A stretch of 12,697 nucleotides of DNA, taken from an uncultured Rivibacter sp. (GTDB lineage: Bacteria; Pseudomonadota; Gammaproteobacteria; Burkholderiales; Burkholderiaceae). Made by a program: the position numbers and the translations under genes. The stretch lies in NCBI GenBank assembly GCA_946480925.1, contig CAMLLU010000110.1, forward strand, positions 1 through 12,697, written 5' to 3'. Shown here piece after piece: positions 1 through 7,338 of this stretch. Every line of letters starts with the position of its first letter. Within the stretch, counting starts at the first letter, position 1. Under the pieces are notes generated by a model. That model was not told the origin of the DNA, searched no databases, and worked only from the letters and a program-made list of their open reading frames with translations.

Positions 1-56
1 GTTGCGGGGGCGGCGCAAACTTTGCGCTTCACCCCACCCGCCAACAGGAGGCTGCC

Positions 57-536
57 ATGTCGATTCCCACCCGCCTGTCCAGCTACCTCGACCAGCGTGG
101 TGCGCGCTACGAGATCCAGGCGCATGAGCCCAGCCGCAGCAGCGCCGAGACCGCGCGTGCCGCGCACGTGTTGCCTCGGCAGATCGCCAAGTCGGTGCTG
201 CTCGAAGACGACGACGGCTGCGTGATGGCCGTGCTGCCGGCGGACAGGACGGTGCAGCTCGGCGAGCTGGCCGACATGCTGGGCCGCAAGGAGCTGCATC
301 TGGCCAGCGAGGAGCGCATTGCAAGCGTGCTGCCCGACTGCGAGCGCGGCGCCGTGCCGCCGGTGGGCATGGCCTGGGGCATCGAGACCGTGGTCGACGA
401 CGAGCTCGAGGCCAACGACGTGGTCTACCTCGAATGCGGCGACCACCAGCGCCTGCTGCGCATGTCGCGCGAAGAGTTCCGCGAGCTCATGAGCGACGCC
501 CAGCACGGGCACTTCGCGAAAGAGCGCTTCCACTGA
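57..536 (+). CDS. YbaK/ProX-type aminoacyl-tRNA deacylase domain protein
   Basis: A 159-residue protein of the YbaK/EbsC/ProX family, whose members hydrolyse mischarged aminoacyl-tRNAs (for example Ala- or Cys-tRNA(Pro)) in trans. The family signature is visible near residues 98-109 as DCERGAVPPVGM, corresponding to the conserved Gly-Ala-(Val/Ile)-Pro-Pro-(Phe/Val)-Gly loop of the substrate pocket. The stretch QIAKSVLLEDDDG (about 42-54) matches the family's conserved Lys strand, and MAVLPADRTVQL (about 57-68) follows it. Length is normal for a single-domain free-standing editor. The start is fixed by a strong AGGAGG at 46-51, five bases before the ATG. It is followed by about 200 bp without a gene and a stem-loop, so it is probably a separate transcription unit from the operon at 741. 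The family call is firm. The tRNA substrate cannot be read from the sequence. Confidence 0.88.
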   Translation: MSIPTRLSSYLDQRGARYEIQAHEPSRSSAETARAAHVLPRQIAKSVLLEDDDGCVMAVLPADRTVQLGELADMLGRKELHLASEERIASVLPDCERGAVPPVGMAWGIETVVDDELEANDVVYLECGDHQRLLRMSREEFRELMSDAQHGHFAKERFH

Positions 537-550
537 ATCCGCGAGGGCAT

Positions 551-573
551 GCAGGGCAGGTGAGCTGCCCTGC
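551..573 (+). terminator. Stem-loop after the YbaK-type gene, possible terminator
   Basis: GCAGGGCAG (551-559) pairs perfectly with CTGCCCTGC (565-573) across a five-base loop, starting 14 bases after the upstream stop codon. The position and strength suit a transcription terminator or an mRNA-stabilising 3' hairpin. No T-run follows, so it is not a textbook intrinsic terminator. Confidence 0.45.
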
Positions 574-728
574 GCGCTGCGTTGCAGATGCAACACGGCG
601 GCCTACACGTGAAATGCCGGCACCGAAACCGCCGGGCGGGTTCATTCGTCTGAGCTGACATCCAGGTCGAAGGTCGCATCACCGTTGCTGCCACGGCAGC
701 GGTGGGCGACGCGGCGACCGTTCGTCAC

Positions 729-733
729 GGAGG
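729..733 (+). promoter_or_regulatory. Ribosome binding site deciding the 741 start
   Basis: GGAGG seven bases upstream of ATG 741 favours this start over an in-frame GTG at 702 that would add 13 residues and has no comparable site. Confidence 0.7.
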
Positions 734-740
734 CTCGGAC

Positions 741-1304
741 ATGAACCACATCCCTGTCGCGGTGGGCATCGCGGACGTCTTCGAAAGATTGGCCTTGATG
801 GAGGCCGTGAGCTTCGAGGACTTCGACTTCGCCCCGTTCTTCAACGAGCCGGTCGATCCGGAGCCTTGGGAGCATTGGGAAAGCGGCGACGAGGAATTCC
901 GGGCCATCGCCGGTGAGAAGCGGCTGCTGCTCGTGTCGGGCGCCGCGGGCTTGCTGGCCACGCTCACTGAGCGCGACATCGCCTGCGTGCGTGCGCCGCA
1001 CGCCGATGGCGAACTTGCCTCGTTGGTGCAGGCGAGCCACGTGTTCAGCGAACTGGCCGTGCGCGGACTGCGCGTCTGCCTGCTCTACCGCACCGGCGCA
1101 TCGGGCCTGTTGCCGCTGCGGCTGAAGGTGGCCGGGGCCCACGGCATCGAGTGGCAGGCGCCGCGCTGCGAACCGCCCATGTTCAGTGGCGTCGTGTTCT
1201 CCGATCGCTGGCAGGCCGGCGTGCCGGCTCACGCGGCCGAGGTCGTCAGCCGCTTCATGAGCACGCTGCCGCCCTGGATGCAGGGTGCGGTCACTTGCCA
1301 CTGA
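741..1304 (+). CDS. Hypothetical protein, first gene of the GTPase/roadblock operon
   Basis: A 187-residue protein that I do not recognise. The N-terminal third (about residues 20-50) is strongly acidic and aromatic (FEDFDFAPFFNEP, then EPWEHWESGDEE). The middle alternates strands and helices: RLLLVSGAAGLLATLTE, a helix around SLVQASHVFSELAV, then RVCLLYRTG and LLPLRLKVAG. This could fit a small alpha/beta domain of the profilin/roadblock kind, but that is speculation. There is no signal peptide or membrane segment, so it is probably cytoplasmic. It ends 19 bases before the isopentenyltransferase gene on the same strand and is probably co-transcribed with it. A function in the GTPase/roadblock module is inferred only from position. 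Confidence 0.75.
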   Translation: MNHIPVAVGIADVFERLALMEAVSFEDFDFAPFFNEPVDPEPWEHWESGDEEFRAIAGEKRLLLVSGAAGLLATLTERDIACVRAPHADGELASLVQASHVFSELAVRGLRVCLLYRTGASGLLPLRLKVAGAHGIEWQAPRCEPPMFSGVVFSDRWQAGVPAHAAEVVSRFMSTLPPWMQGAVTCH

Positions 1305-1323
1305 ACGCGGAGCGAAGCCAGCC

Positions 1324-2091
1324 ATGACGATCTCGCTGCATCTCATCTGGGGCCCCACCACGACGGGCAAGACCAAGGTCGCCATCGAACTGTCGCGGCA
1401 GACCGGAGCGCCCGTCATCGCGCTCGACAGGGTCCAGTGCTGCCCTGAACTCGCCACGGGCAGCGGCCGCCCCGCCTTGCGCGAATTGCAGGGCACACCC
1501 AGGCTCTACATCGCGTCGCGAAGCCTGTCGGAGGGCATGCTCACCGCCGGGGAGGCCAACCGCCGCCTGAAGCTGCAGGTCCAGGAATGCGCGCGGACGA
1601 GCCCGCTCGTGATCCTCGAAGGCGGCTCGGTATCGCTGTTCAACGAGATGGCGGCCGACCCGTGGTGGGCGAGGGAATGCTCATGGCGCTTCACGCGCCT
1701 GCACATGCCCGAGCCGGTGGCTTTTCTGGCCCGTGCACGGCAGCGCGTGCGCGAGATGCTGCACCCGGAAGACGGCAGCCCGTCGCTGCTGCAGGAGCTG
1801 GCCATCGCGTGGCACGACATGACGTGCCGGGCCACGCTCGAAGACGTCGACGGATACCGCGCTGCCATTGAACTGGCACGCCGGCATCGGCTCTCGGTGG
1901 CAGAACTGCTCCATGTCCAGGAGCCGCTCGAAGTCGAACTCGTCGACGCCATCGCCGTGGAATACCTGCGACATGCCCGCTGGCAGGAAAGCGAGTTTCA
2001 CCGGATACCGCAGGCTTGGCGCGCCCGCCAGTCCGAGCGGCTGCAGGTGCCGGCAGGTGCACCGAGTGTCATATTTAATCAATCCGCGTGA
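1324..2091 (+). CDS. ipt: Adenylate isopentenyltransferase (cytokinin synthase, Ipt/Tzs type)
   Basis: A 255-residue enzyme predicted to transfer the prenyl group of DMAPP (or hydroxymethylbutenyl diphosphate) to N6 of AMP, the first step of cytokinin synthesis. The P-loop GPTTTGKT is at residues 10-17. It is followed by the Ipt/Tzs hallmark ALDRVQCCPELATGSGRP (from residue 33), then LEGGSVSL near the middle and LEDVDGYR at 172-179, which matches the conserved LEDIDGYR of Agrobacterium Tzs and holds a catalytic-site Asp. Agrobacterium Ipt and Tzs are about 240-243 residues, so the protein looks complete. The tRNA-modifying MiaA is longer, has a different substrate-binding motif (DSxQVY) and was rejected. 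The start is ATG 1324, with only a weak purine-rich site upstream. The gene sits between an unknown protein and a winged-helix/GTPase pair, an unusual place for a cytokinin gene. Whether AMP is the true acceptor here is untested. Confidence 0.88.
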   Translation: MTISLHLIWGPTTTGKTKVAIELSRQTGAPVIALDRVQCCPELATGSGRPALRELQGTPRLYIASRSLSEGMLTAGEANRRLKLQVQECARTSPLVILEGGSVSLFNEMAADPWWARECSWRFTRLHMPEPVAFLARARQRVREMLHPEDGSPSLLQELAIAWHDMTCRATLEDVDGYRAAIELARRHRLSVAELLHVQEPLEVELVDAIAVEYLRHARWQESEFHRIPQAWRARQSERLQVPAGAPSVIFNQSA

Positions 2092-2196
2092 GGAATTACC
2101 GCCCTGCAGGGGTTGGCGAGCAAACCCGTCATGTCGCCGCCATGTTTGGAAATGGGGCTGTGAATACGATTTCTTGCAATTACGACGAGGTAGTAA
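2092..2196 (+). other. Gap between ipt and the winged-helix gene
   Basis: This is the largest gap inside the operon (105 bases), and it is locally AT-richer than its surroundings (for example around 2068-2098 and 2145-2186). No ORF of interest is seen. It could contain an internal promoter, but no -35/-10 pair is convincing. Confidence 0.35.
2187..2190 (+). promoter_or_regulatory. Ribosome binding site supporting the GTG start at 2197
   Basis: GAGG lies six bases before the GTG at 2197. The next in-frame ATG at 2227 has a poorer upstream site. Confidence 0.5.
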
Positions 2197-2730
2197 GTGA
2201 CGTTCGAAAGCCTTGCCGCGAAGGCCATGAATGCAGTCGCATTGCGGCAGCACCGATTGCACGTGGAGGCGGCGGCCACCACCCCTGCAGAGCTCACCGA
2301 GAGCCGATTCCTGGCTGCTGCCACGTCGCGGCCGCCCGTGTTGCGCGCCGACCCACCCGGGGCGGCCGAGATGCCAGCCGATGACGCTGCCTTCGAGACG
2401 AAGGTGCTCATGCTGGCGAGCTGGCCGCAGATGAGGGCCGTGCCTGCAGAGCTGCTGGCCATCTACGCTCGCGTGTGCGCGCTGCTGGCCTACAGCCCTT
2501 CGGTCGGATTCCTGGTGCATAGAAGGCTGGGCCTGGAAAGCATGGAAGTGCTGCCTGTGCTGCGTGCGCTGCATGAGGCTGGCCACCTGCGCGTGACCAC
2601 CGGCGATGCGCATCATCAAAGTGACGTGCAGGGCGACGCGATCGCCGTCGAGGCTTCAATCGATGCGCAGGTGGAGCCGCCGCCCCGCAACACCTTGTGG
2701 ACCCGGCTGCTGGCCAAGCTGCTGCACTGA
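2197..2730 (+). CDS. Hypothetical protein with winged-helix-like C-terminal half
   Basis: A 177-residue protein using a GTG start (an in-frame ATG at 2227 would remove ten residues). Residues 1-65 are low-complexity Ala/Pro-rich and probably flexible. From about residue 66 a compact helical region follows: FETKVLMLASWPQM, then ELLAIYARVCALLAYSPSV, then LGLESMEVLPVLRALHEAGHLRV. The last segment looks like the recognition helix and wing of a winged helix, with the 'xVLxALxxAGxLR' pattern of small HTH domains. The tail is again acidic and Pro-rich. It ends two bases before the GTPase start, so the two are almost certainly translationally coupled. In actinobacterial conservons a DUF742 winged-helix protein (CvnC) precedes the GTPase CvnD, and I infer an analogous partner here. 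The fold call is by eye and not certain. Confidence 0.72.
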   Translation: MTFESLAAKAMNAVALRQHRLHVEAAATTPAELTESRFLAAATSRPPVLRADPPGAAEMPADDAAFETKVLMLASWPQMRAVPAELLAIYARVCALLAYSPSVGFLVHRRLGLESMEVLPVLRALHEAGHLRVTTGDAHHQSDVQGDAIAVEASIDAQVEPPPRNTLWTRLLAKLLH

Positions 2731-2732
2731 GC

Positions 2733-3311
2733 ATGGAAAGCCGCATCCTGTTCCTGGGCCCGGTGGGCGCAGGCAAGACCACCGCTGTTCGCACGATCAG
2801 CGACATCGAGGTGGTGGACACCGACGTTCGGGCCAGCGACGAGGTCGCGGCCTTGAAGACAAGCACCACCGTGGCCATGGACATGGGCGTCCTGCAGATC
2901 AGCGATGCCGACCGCATCGTCCTCTATGGCGCTCCGGGGCAGGACCGCTTCGACTTCATGTGGGAGATCCTGCTCGAGCAATGCGATGCGGTGCTGCTGG
3001 TGCTCGACCATTCCGCCGACGATCCTCTGGCCGACCTGCACCGCTATCACTCCGCGCTGATGCGCGCGGGCCAGCAGCGCCGGCCGCTGGCGATCGGGCT
3101 CACACATACCGACCGGGCCGTGCAGCGCCCGCTGAGCCTCTACGACGACTACCTTAAGACGCTGAAGGCGCGTTGCGGCTGCATGATGTGCACGCCGCCC
3201 GTCCAGACCATGGACGCTCGCGACCGTTCGGACGTGCGCGCGGCCCTCGTGACGCTGGCCGCGATGCTGGAAGTCGCACAGCGCTTCGCGCAGAAGCCAT
3301 GCCTGGCATGA
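2733..3311 (+). CDS. Small Ras-like GTPase of the MglA/Cvn (COG2229-like) type
   Basis: A 192-residue GTP-binding protein, about the usual length for prokaryotic MglA/CvnD-type GTPases. G1 P-loop: GPVGAGKT (9-16). G2/switch I: KTSTTVAMDMG (42-52), the pattern typical of the COG2229 group. G3/switch II: YGAPGQDRF (65-73), where the Ras DxxG is replaced by GAPGQ as in this group. G4: THTD (124-127) in place of NKxD. VLLVLDHSADDP (87-98) is the conserved strand after switch II. No lipidation signal or membrane segment is visible, so it is probably cytosolic. It presumably works as a nucleotide-dependent switch with the roadblock proteins encoded downstream, which in other systems act as GAPs or scaffolds. 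The start is ATG 2733, two bases after the preceding stop. GTPase class is firm and partner assignment is inferred. Confidence 0.9.
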   Translation: MESRILFLGPVGAGKTTAVRTISDIEVVDTDVRASDEVAALKTSTTVAMDMGVLQISDADRIVLYGAPGQDRFDFMWEILLEQCDAVLLVLDHSADDPLADLHRYHSALMRAGQQRRPLAIGLTHTDRAVQRPLSLYDDYLKTLKARCGCMMCTPPVQTMDARDRSDVRAALVTLAAMLEVAQRFAQKPCLA

Positions 3312-3313
3312 GC

Positions 3314-3329
3314 GCCGCCGTACGGCGGC
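3314..3329. repeat. Perfect 16-bp palindrome between GTPase and ABC-phosphatase genes
   Basis: GCCGCCGTACGGCGGC is an exact inverted repeat located just after the GTPase stop codon. As RNA it could form a 6-bp GC stem with a GTAC loop. It may modulate mRNA stability or be a protein-binding palindrome. No T-run follows, so termination is unlikely. Confidence 0.5.
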
Positions 3330-3354
3330 TCCGAAGGGGCGAGAGGGTGTACCG

Positions 3355-4734
<1,380 letters not shown>

Positions 4735-4774
4735 CCACAACCCATAACGACAGTCCCACGAAAGGAACTTTGAG

Positions 4775-5179
4775 ATGTCCAAGCTAGACACCGTGTTGCA
4801 GAAGGCCGTGACCAGCGTGCCCGACTGCGTGGCCACCGGATTCATCGACCTCGCCTCCGGCATGCTGCTCGGCGTGAAGACGGTGGATTCGCACCCGCAG
4901 GAAGTCATCGAGCTGCTGGCCGCCGCCACGGCCGAGCTGTTCCAGGGGCCCAACGTGGTCGCCATCGAGAAGCTCTTCCGCTCGTCGCGCGGCGTGCCCG
5001 AAGACGGCCGCCACTACTTCCAGGAAATCATCGTCAACAGCGACAACCTGATCCACGTGTTCCTGCGCGGCAAGCGGCAGCAGCAGGTGGCCACCTTCGT
5101 GTGCCGCAAGGGCGCCAACCTCGGCATGGTGCTCACCAAGGCCCGCATGGCGCTGCCGGAAATCGAAGCTTCGCTGTAA
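4775..5179 (+). CDS. Roadblock-like small protein
   Basis: A 134-residue cytoplasmic protein. The pattern is a helix (LDTVLQKAVTSV), a strand pair around ATGFIDLASGMLLGVKTV, a long helix (EVIELLAAATAELFQG), then strands FQEIIVNSDNLIHVFLRG and QVATFVCRKG, and a closing helix (LGMVLTKARMALPEI). This alpha-beta-beta-alpha-beta-beta-beta-alpha order fits the roadblock/LC7 (profilin-like) fold, although sequence similarity to the classic family is weak by eye. A clear AAAGGAA at 4760-4766 supports ATG 4775. It starts 40 bases after the ABC-phosphatase fusion and ends six bases before the next roadblock gene. Its likely role is as a partner, scaffold or GAP for the GTPase encoded at 2733. Confidence 0.78.
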   Translation: MSKLDTVLQKAVTSVPDCVATGFIDLASGMLLGVKTVDSHPQEVIELLAAATAELFQGPNVVAIEKLFRSSRGVPEDGRHYFQEIIVNSDNLIHVFLRGKRQQQVATFVCRKGANLGMVLTKARMALPEIEASL

Positions 5180-5185
5180 GACGCC

Positions 5186-5590
5186 GTGGCCACCACCTTT
5201 GCATTGACCCCGGTGCAGGCCAGCCGCGCCCGCTCGGTCCTGCGCATCCTGCGCAGCACGCATGCGGCCATCGAAGGCTGTGCCTTCGTGACGAGCGACG
5301 GCAGAGTGGTGGCATCGGCACTCGGACCGGACACGGACCCTGACCGCTTCGGCGCCATGTGCGCCGCGCTCATGGCGCTGGCCACGCGCGCCGCACGCGA
5401 AGCTGCGCGCGGCGATCTGCAGCAGCTCATCCTCGAAGGCAGCGCTGGCCCAATGCTGGTCACGAGTGCCGGCCCGCACGGCGTGCTGTCCGTGTCGGCA
5501 AGGCCCGAATGTCCGCTGGGGCGGCTGATCCTGGACGCCAAGATCACTGCTCAGTCCCTGGCTTCGGTCTTCGGCGCTGGCCCGGCATGA
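5186..5590 (+). CDS. Roadblock/LC7 domain protein (MglB/CvnB-like)
   Basis: A 134-residue protein and the clearest roadblock/LC7 member in the window. After an N-terminal helix it shows the family pattern: IEGCAFVTSDGRVVASAL (about 31-48), a helix with FGAMCAALMALATRAAREA, the strand DLQQLILEGSAGPMLVTSAG, then GVLSVSARPECPLGRLILDAK near the C-terminus. Roadblock proteins dimerise and bind small Ras-like GTPases. Examples are MglB, which activates MglA hydrolysis, and CvnB in Streptomyces. The start is GTG 5186, six bases after the previous stop. Its stop overlaps the next ATG as ATGA at 5587-5590, which implies translational coupling. Which of the roadblock proteins binds the GTPase cannot be told from sequence. 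Confidence 0.88.
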   Translation: MATTFALTPVQASRARSVLRILRSTHAAIEGCAFVTSDGRVVASALGPDTDPDRFGAMCAALMALATRAAREAARGDLQQLILEGSAGPMLVTSAGPHGVLSVSARPECPLGRLILDAKITAQSLASVFGAGPA

Positions 5591-6123
5591 CGGCTGCCGC
5601 GCAACGCTTCATCGACCTCACGCCGCAGGGTGTGCTGTCGTGCGCCGGTGCCTCGGCGGCCGATCTTCAGGGCCGGCTGCTGCAGGCATTGCTGCTGCGC
5701 GATCCGCGGCACGCCTGGCACAGCGATGAGCTTGCACGGCTGCTGCCTGATGCGCCACGACAGGCGGCACGCGCCCTGTTCGCGCTGCAACGCGAAGGCT
5801 GCATCGACGTGCAGCTCGAGCCACCGCCCGCCGAGCCGCACCACTGGGCGGCCATCGGGGCAGACCTGCAAGCGCTCGTGGACGAAGGCGCCACGCTGGC
5901 CGCGCTGCTCGACCATGACGGTTTCGTCATCGCGCAAGCCGGTGCCGCGGCACCGGCCGACGATGCGCTCGCCGTGCCGCCGCAAGCCGCACTGCAGTTG
6001 CACGTCGGCGAAGGGGCCTTGCGCGCCACCTACGGCCTTGCGCTACTGGGCCTGCAGGCGCAGGGCTGCCGCGCGGTGGTGCAGCTGGTGCGCCGCCTTG
6101 CCCGCATGCGAGCGGCCCACTGA
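5587..6123 (+). CDS. Helix-turn-helix plus roadblock-like protein
   Basis: A 178-residue protein starting at ATG 5587, inside the ATGA overlap with the upstream roadblock gene. Residues about 25-78 resemble a small winged helix: DLQGRLLQALLLRDP, WHSDELARLLPDAPRQAARALFALQREGCIDVQL. The pattern 'elarllp-parqaaRAlfaLqreGcI' matches HTH units that end in a wing. Residues about 80-175 look like a roadblock-type unit: IGADLQALVDEGATLAALLDHDGFVIAQAG, then strands LQLHVGEGALRATYGLALLG and a C-terminal basic helix. The layout (helix-turn-helix then a partner domain) parallels the winged-helix protein encoded at 2197. It may bridge GTPase/roadblock signalling and a DNA or protein target. Domain calls are by pattern only. 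Confidence 0.75.
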   Translation: MTAAAQRFIDLTPQGVLSCAGASAADLQGRLLQALLLRDPRHAWHSDELARLLPDAPRQAARALFALQREGCIDVQLEPPPAEPHHWAAIGADLQALVDEGATLAALLDHDGFVIAQAGAAAPADDALAVPPQAALQLHVGEGALRATYGLALLGLQAQGCRAVVQLVRRLARMRAAH

Positions 6124-6129
6124 AAAACC

Positions 6130-6567
6130 ATGAGCCTGCCGCCTCCCGATTCCCGCGAATTCCTGCCGCTCGACATGCGGCTGCAGGCAGAACTCCACCG
6201 CCTCCATGAAACGTGCGCAGAACTGCAGGGCGTCGCCGTGGCCACCGAAGAAGGCCTGGCCCTGTGCACGCTTGGCAGCCTGTGGCCCGAGGCGGCCTGC
6301 GCGACGGCCAGCTTCCTCATCAACCAGCTCAACACGCACCTGGGCATGCTGCGCGCCGGCCGCGCACGAGAGGTGCTGATCTGGACCGACAGCGGCCCTT
6401 GGTATATCGCGCGCATCGCCTCGCTGCCTTACGTGATCGCGCTACTCGGGGCCGGTGGTACGCCTGCCGCCGGGCTGCGCCATGCCGGCGCGCTGGCGGC
6501 GGCCCGGCTCGTCGGCGTGCTGGCCTCGCTGGCCGAACAACCCACCGAAACGGATTCCACACCATGA
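6130..6567 (+). CDS. Roadblock-like protein
   Basis: A 145-residue protein starting six bases after the previous stop, with only a weak ribosome site. An N-terminal helix (RLQAELHRLHETCAEL) leads to LQGVAVATEEGLALCTLG, the strand-turn-strand expected for a roadblock domain. A helix follows (EAACATASFLINQLNTHLGML), then strands REVLIWTDSGPWYIARI and YVIALLGAGGT, and a closing helix. This is probably the fourth roadblock-fold protein of the operon. Its stop overlaps the next start as ATGA (6564-6567). Function is inferred from fold and neighbours. Confidence 0.8.
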   Translation: MSLPPPDSREFLPLDMRLQAELHRLHETCAELQGVAVATEEGLALCTLGSLWPEAACATASFLINQLNTHLGMLRAGRAREVLIWTDSGPWYIARIASLPYVIALLGAGGTPAAGLRHAGALAAARLVGVLASLAEQPTETDSTP

Positions 6568-7223
6568 GCCAGGCGCCTGTCGTGTTCGGCGTGACCCACG
6601 TTCGCCTGCCCGTGCGCAGCATCACCCGCGCGAAGGCGCTCTATGGTGATCTGCTGCGCTTCGAGCAACGCGCGCAAGGCCAGGGCTGGCTCGAACTGGA
6701 TGCAGGCGGCACGGTGGGCCTGCTGCTCGTGGAGTCCGCTCTTGTGGAACACAACGCCTGCCTGCGGCTGCTCACGGCCGACGTGGAAGCGGCGCTGGAC
6801 ACTTTGCTGCTGCACGGCGGCTGCTCGCTGGTCGACGACGTGGCCCGTACGTCCGAGATGACGCTCGCCGCCACCGTGCGTGACGCCGACGGGCACCTGC
6901 TGACCGTGTGGCGCGCGCTCACCGAAGACGAGTACGACACGCCGCCGGATCTGCCCACCGTGCTCACCTGGAAGGAAGATGCGGAGGCCCTGCTCAAGCA
7001 ACTGCTGAAAGCAGTGCCGGCGCTGTTTCGCAGCCTTGCGCGGCGCAAGGTCGTGCGGGTGGTGGAAGAGCTGGCCGCCCACAGCCGCATCGTCACACGG
7101 GAAGAGGTGATCCGCGGCTTCATCCTCGCCAGCCCGAAGATCACGCGCGAGCGCAACCGCAAGCCGCTGATCGAGGCGGGCATCGACGTGAGCCGCTACC
7201 AGGCCGACTGGGACACGGACTGA
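6564..7223 (+). CDS. VOC (glyoxalase-fold) protein with C-terminal PCP_red-like domain
   Basis: A 219-residue protein starting at ATG 6564 in a four-base overlap with the upstream roadblock gene. Residues about 7-118 follow the vicinal-oxygen-chelate pattern: VTHVRLPVRSITRAKALYGD with His12 in the usual first metal-ligand place, LLRFEQRAQGQGWLELDAGG, and DADGHLLTVWRA, where the glutamate ligand expected near the last strand is not obvious, so metal catalysis is uncertain. Residues about 130-205 (LTWKEDAEALLKQL, VPALFRSLARRKVVRVVEEL, IVTREEVIRGFILASPKITR) resemble the PCP_red domain found at the C-terminus of protochlorophyllide reductase subunit B and in stand-alone proteins. No photosynthesis genes are present, so a reductase role is not implied. 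It is the last gene of the operon, 48 bases before a terminator hairpin. Confidence 0.78.
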   Translation: MSQAPVVFGVTHVRLPVRSITRAKALYGDLLRFEQRAQGQGWLELDAGGTVGLLLVESALVEHNACLRLLTADVEAALDTLLLHGGCSLVDDVARTSEMTLAATVRDADGHLLTVWRALTEDEYDTPPDLPTVLTWKEDAEALLKQLLKAVPALFRSLARRKVVRVVEELAAHSRIVTREEVIRGFILASPKITRERNRKPLIEAGIDVSRYQADWDTD

Positions 7224-7271
7224 ACAAGACGTGAATCAACCAAGTCGAGCGAGCAAGGCGTCGCTCAATGC

Positions 7272-7306
7272 ACGAAGCCCGGCTCCGCTCCTGGACCGGG
7301 CTTCGT
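7272..7306 (+). terminator. Hairpin terminator closing the ten-gene operon
   Basis: ACGAAGCCCGG (7272-7282) pairs perfectly with CCGGGCTTCGT (7296-7306) around a 13-base loop, and is followed by a short T-rich run TTCGTT. It sits 48 bases beyond the stop of the last plus-strand gene and 33 bases beyond the minus-strand flgN stop, so it may serve both converging units. The T-run favours plus-strand use. Confidence 0.75.
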
Positions 7307-7338
7307 TTCGTTCGGGGCTGTGGAGAGGGAAAAGCCCT

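Larger units (their letters stand above)
537..740 (+). other. Intergenic leader region with stem-loops
   Basis: No gene is seen in this 204-base gap. It holds a perfect 9-bp stem-loop (551-573, listed separately), a short palindrome GTTGCAGATGCAAC (581-594), an imperfect hairpin (about 625-643) and a bulged hairpin GCTGCCACGGCAGC (687-700) extended by CACC/GGTG (680-683 with 701-704). The promoter of the ten-gene operon starting at 741 should lie here, but I find no convincing -35/-10 pair. The best candidate, TTGCAG at 582-587 with TACACG at 604-609, matches the consensus poorly. Confidence 0.4.

Noticed and set aside
582..609. Sigma-70 promoter for the operon (TTGCAG ... TACACG)
   Set aside because: Only about three of six bases match in each element, so it is not reported as a promoter.
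1324..2091. MiaA (tRNA dimethylallyltransferase)
   Set aside because: The protein is about 50 residues too short and carries the Ipt/Tzs DRVQCCP and LEDVDGYR motifs rather than MiaA's DSxQVY.
642..2619. Long minus-strand open frames opposite genes at 741, 1324 and 2197
   Set aside because: They are antisense shadows of well-supported plus-strand genes, with no motif or ribosome site.
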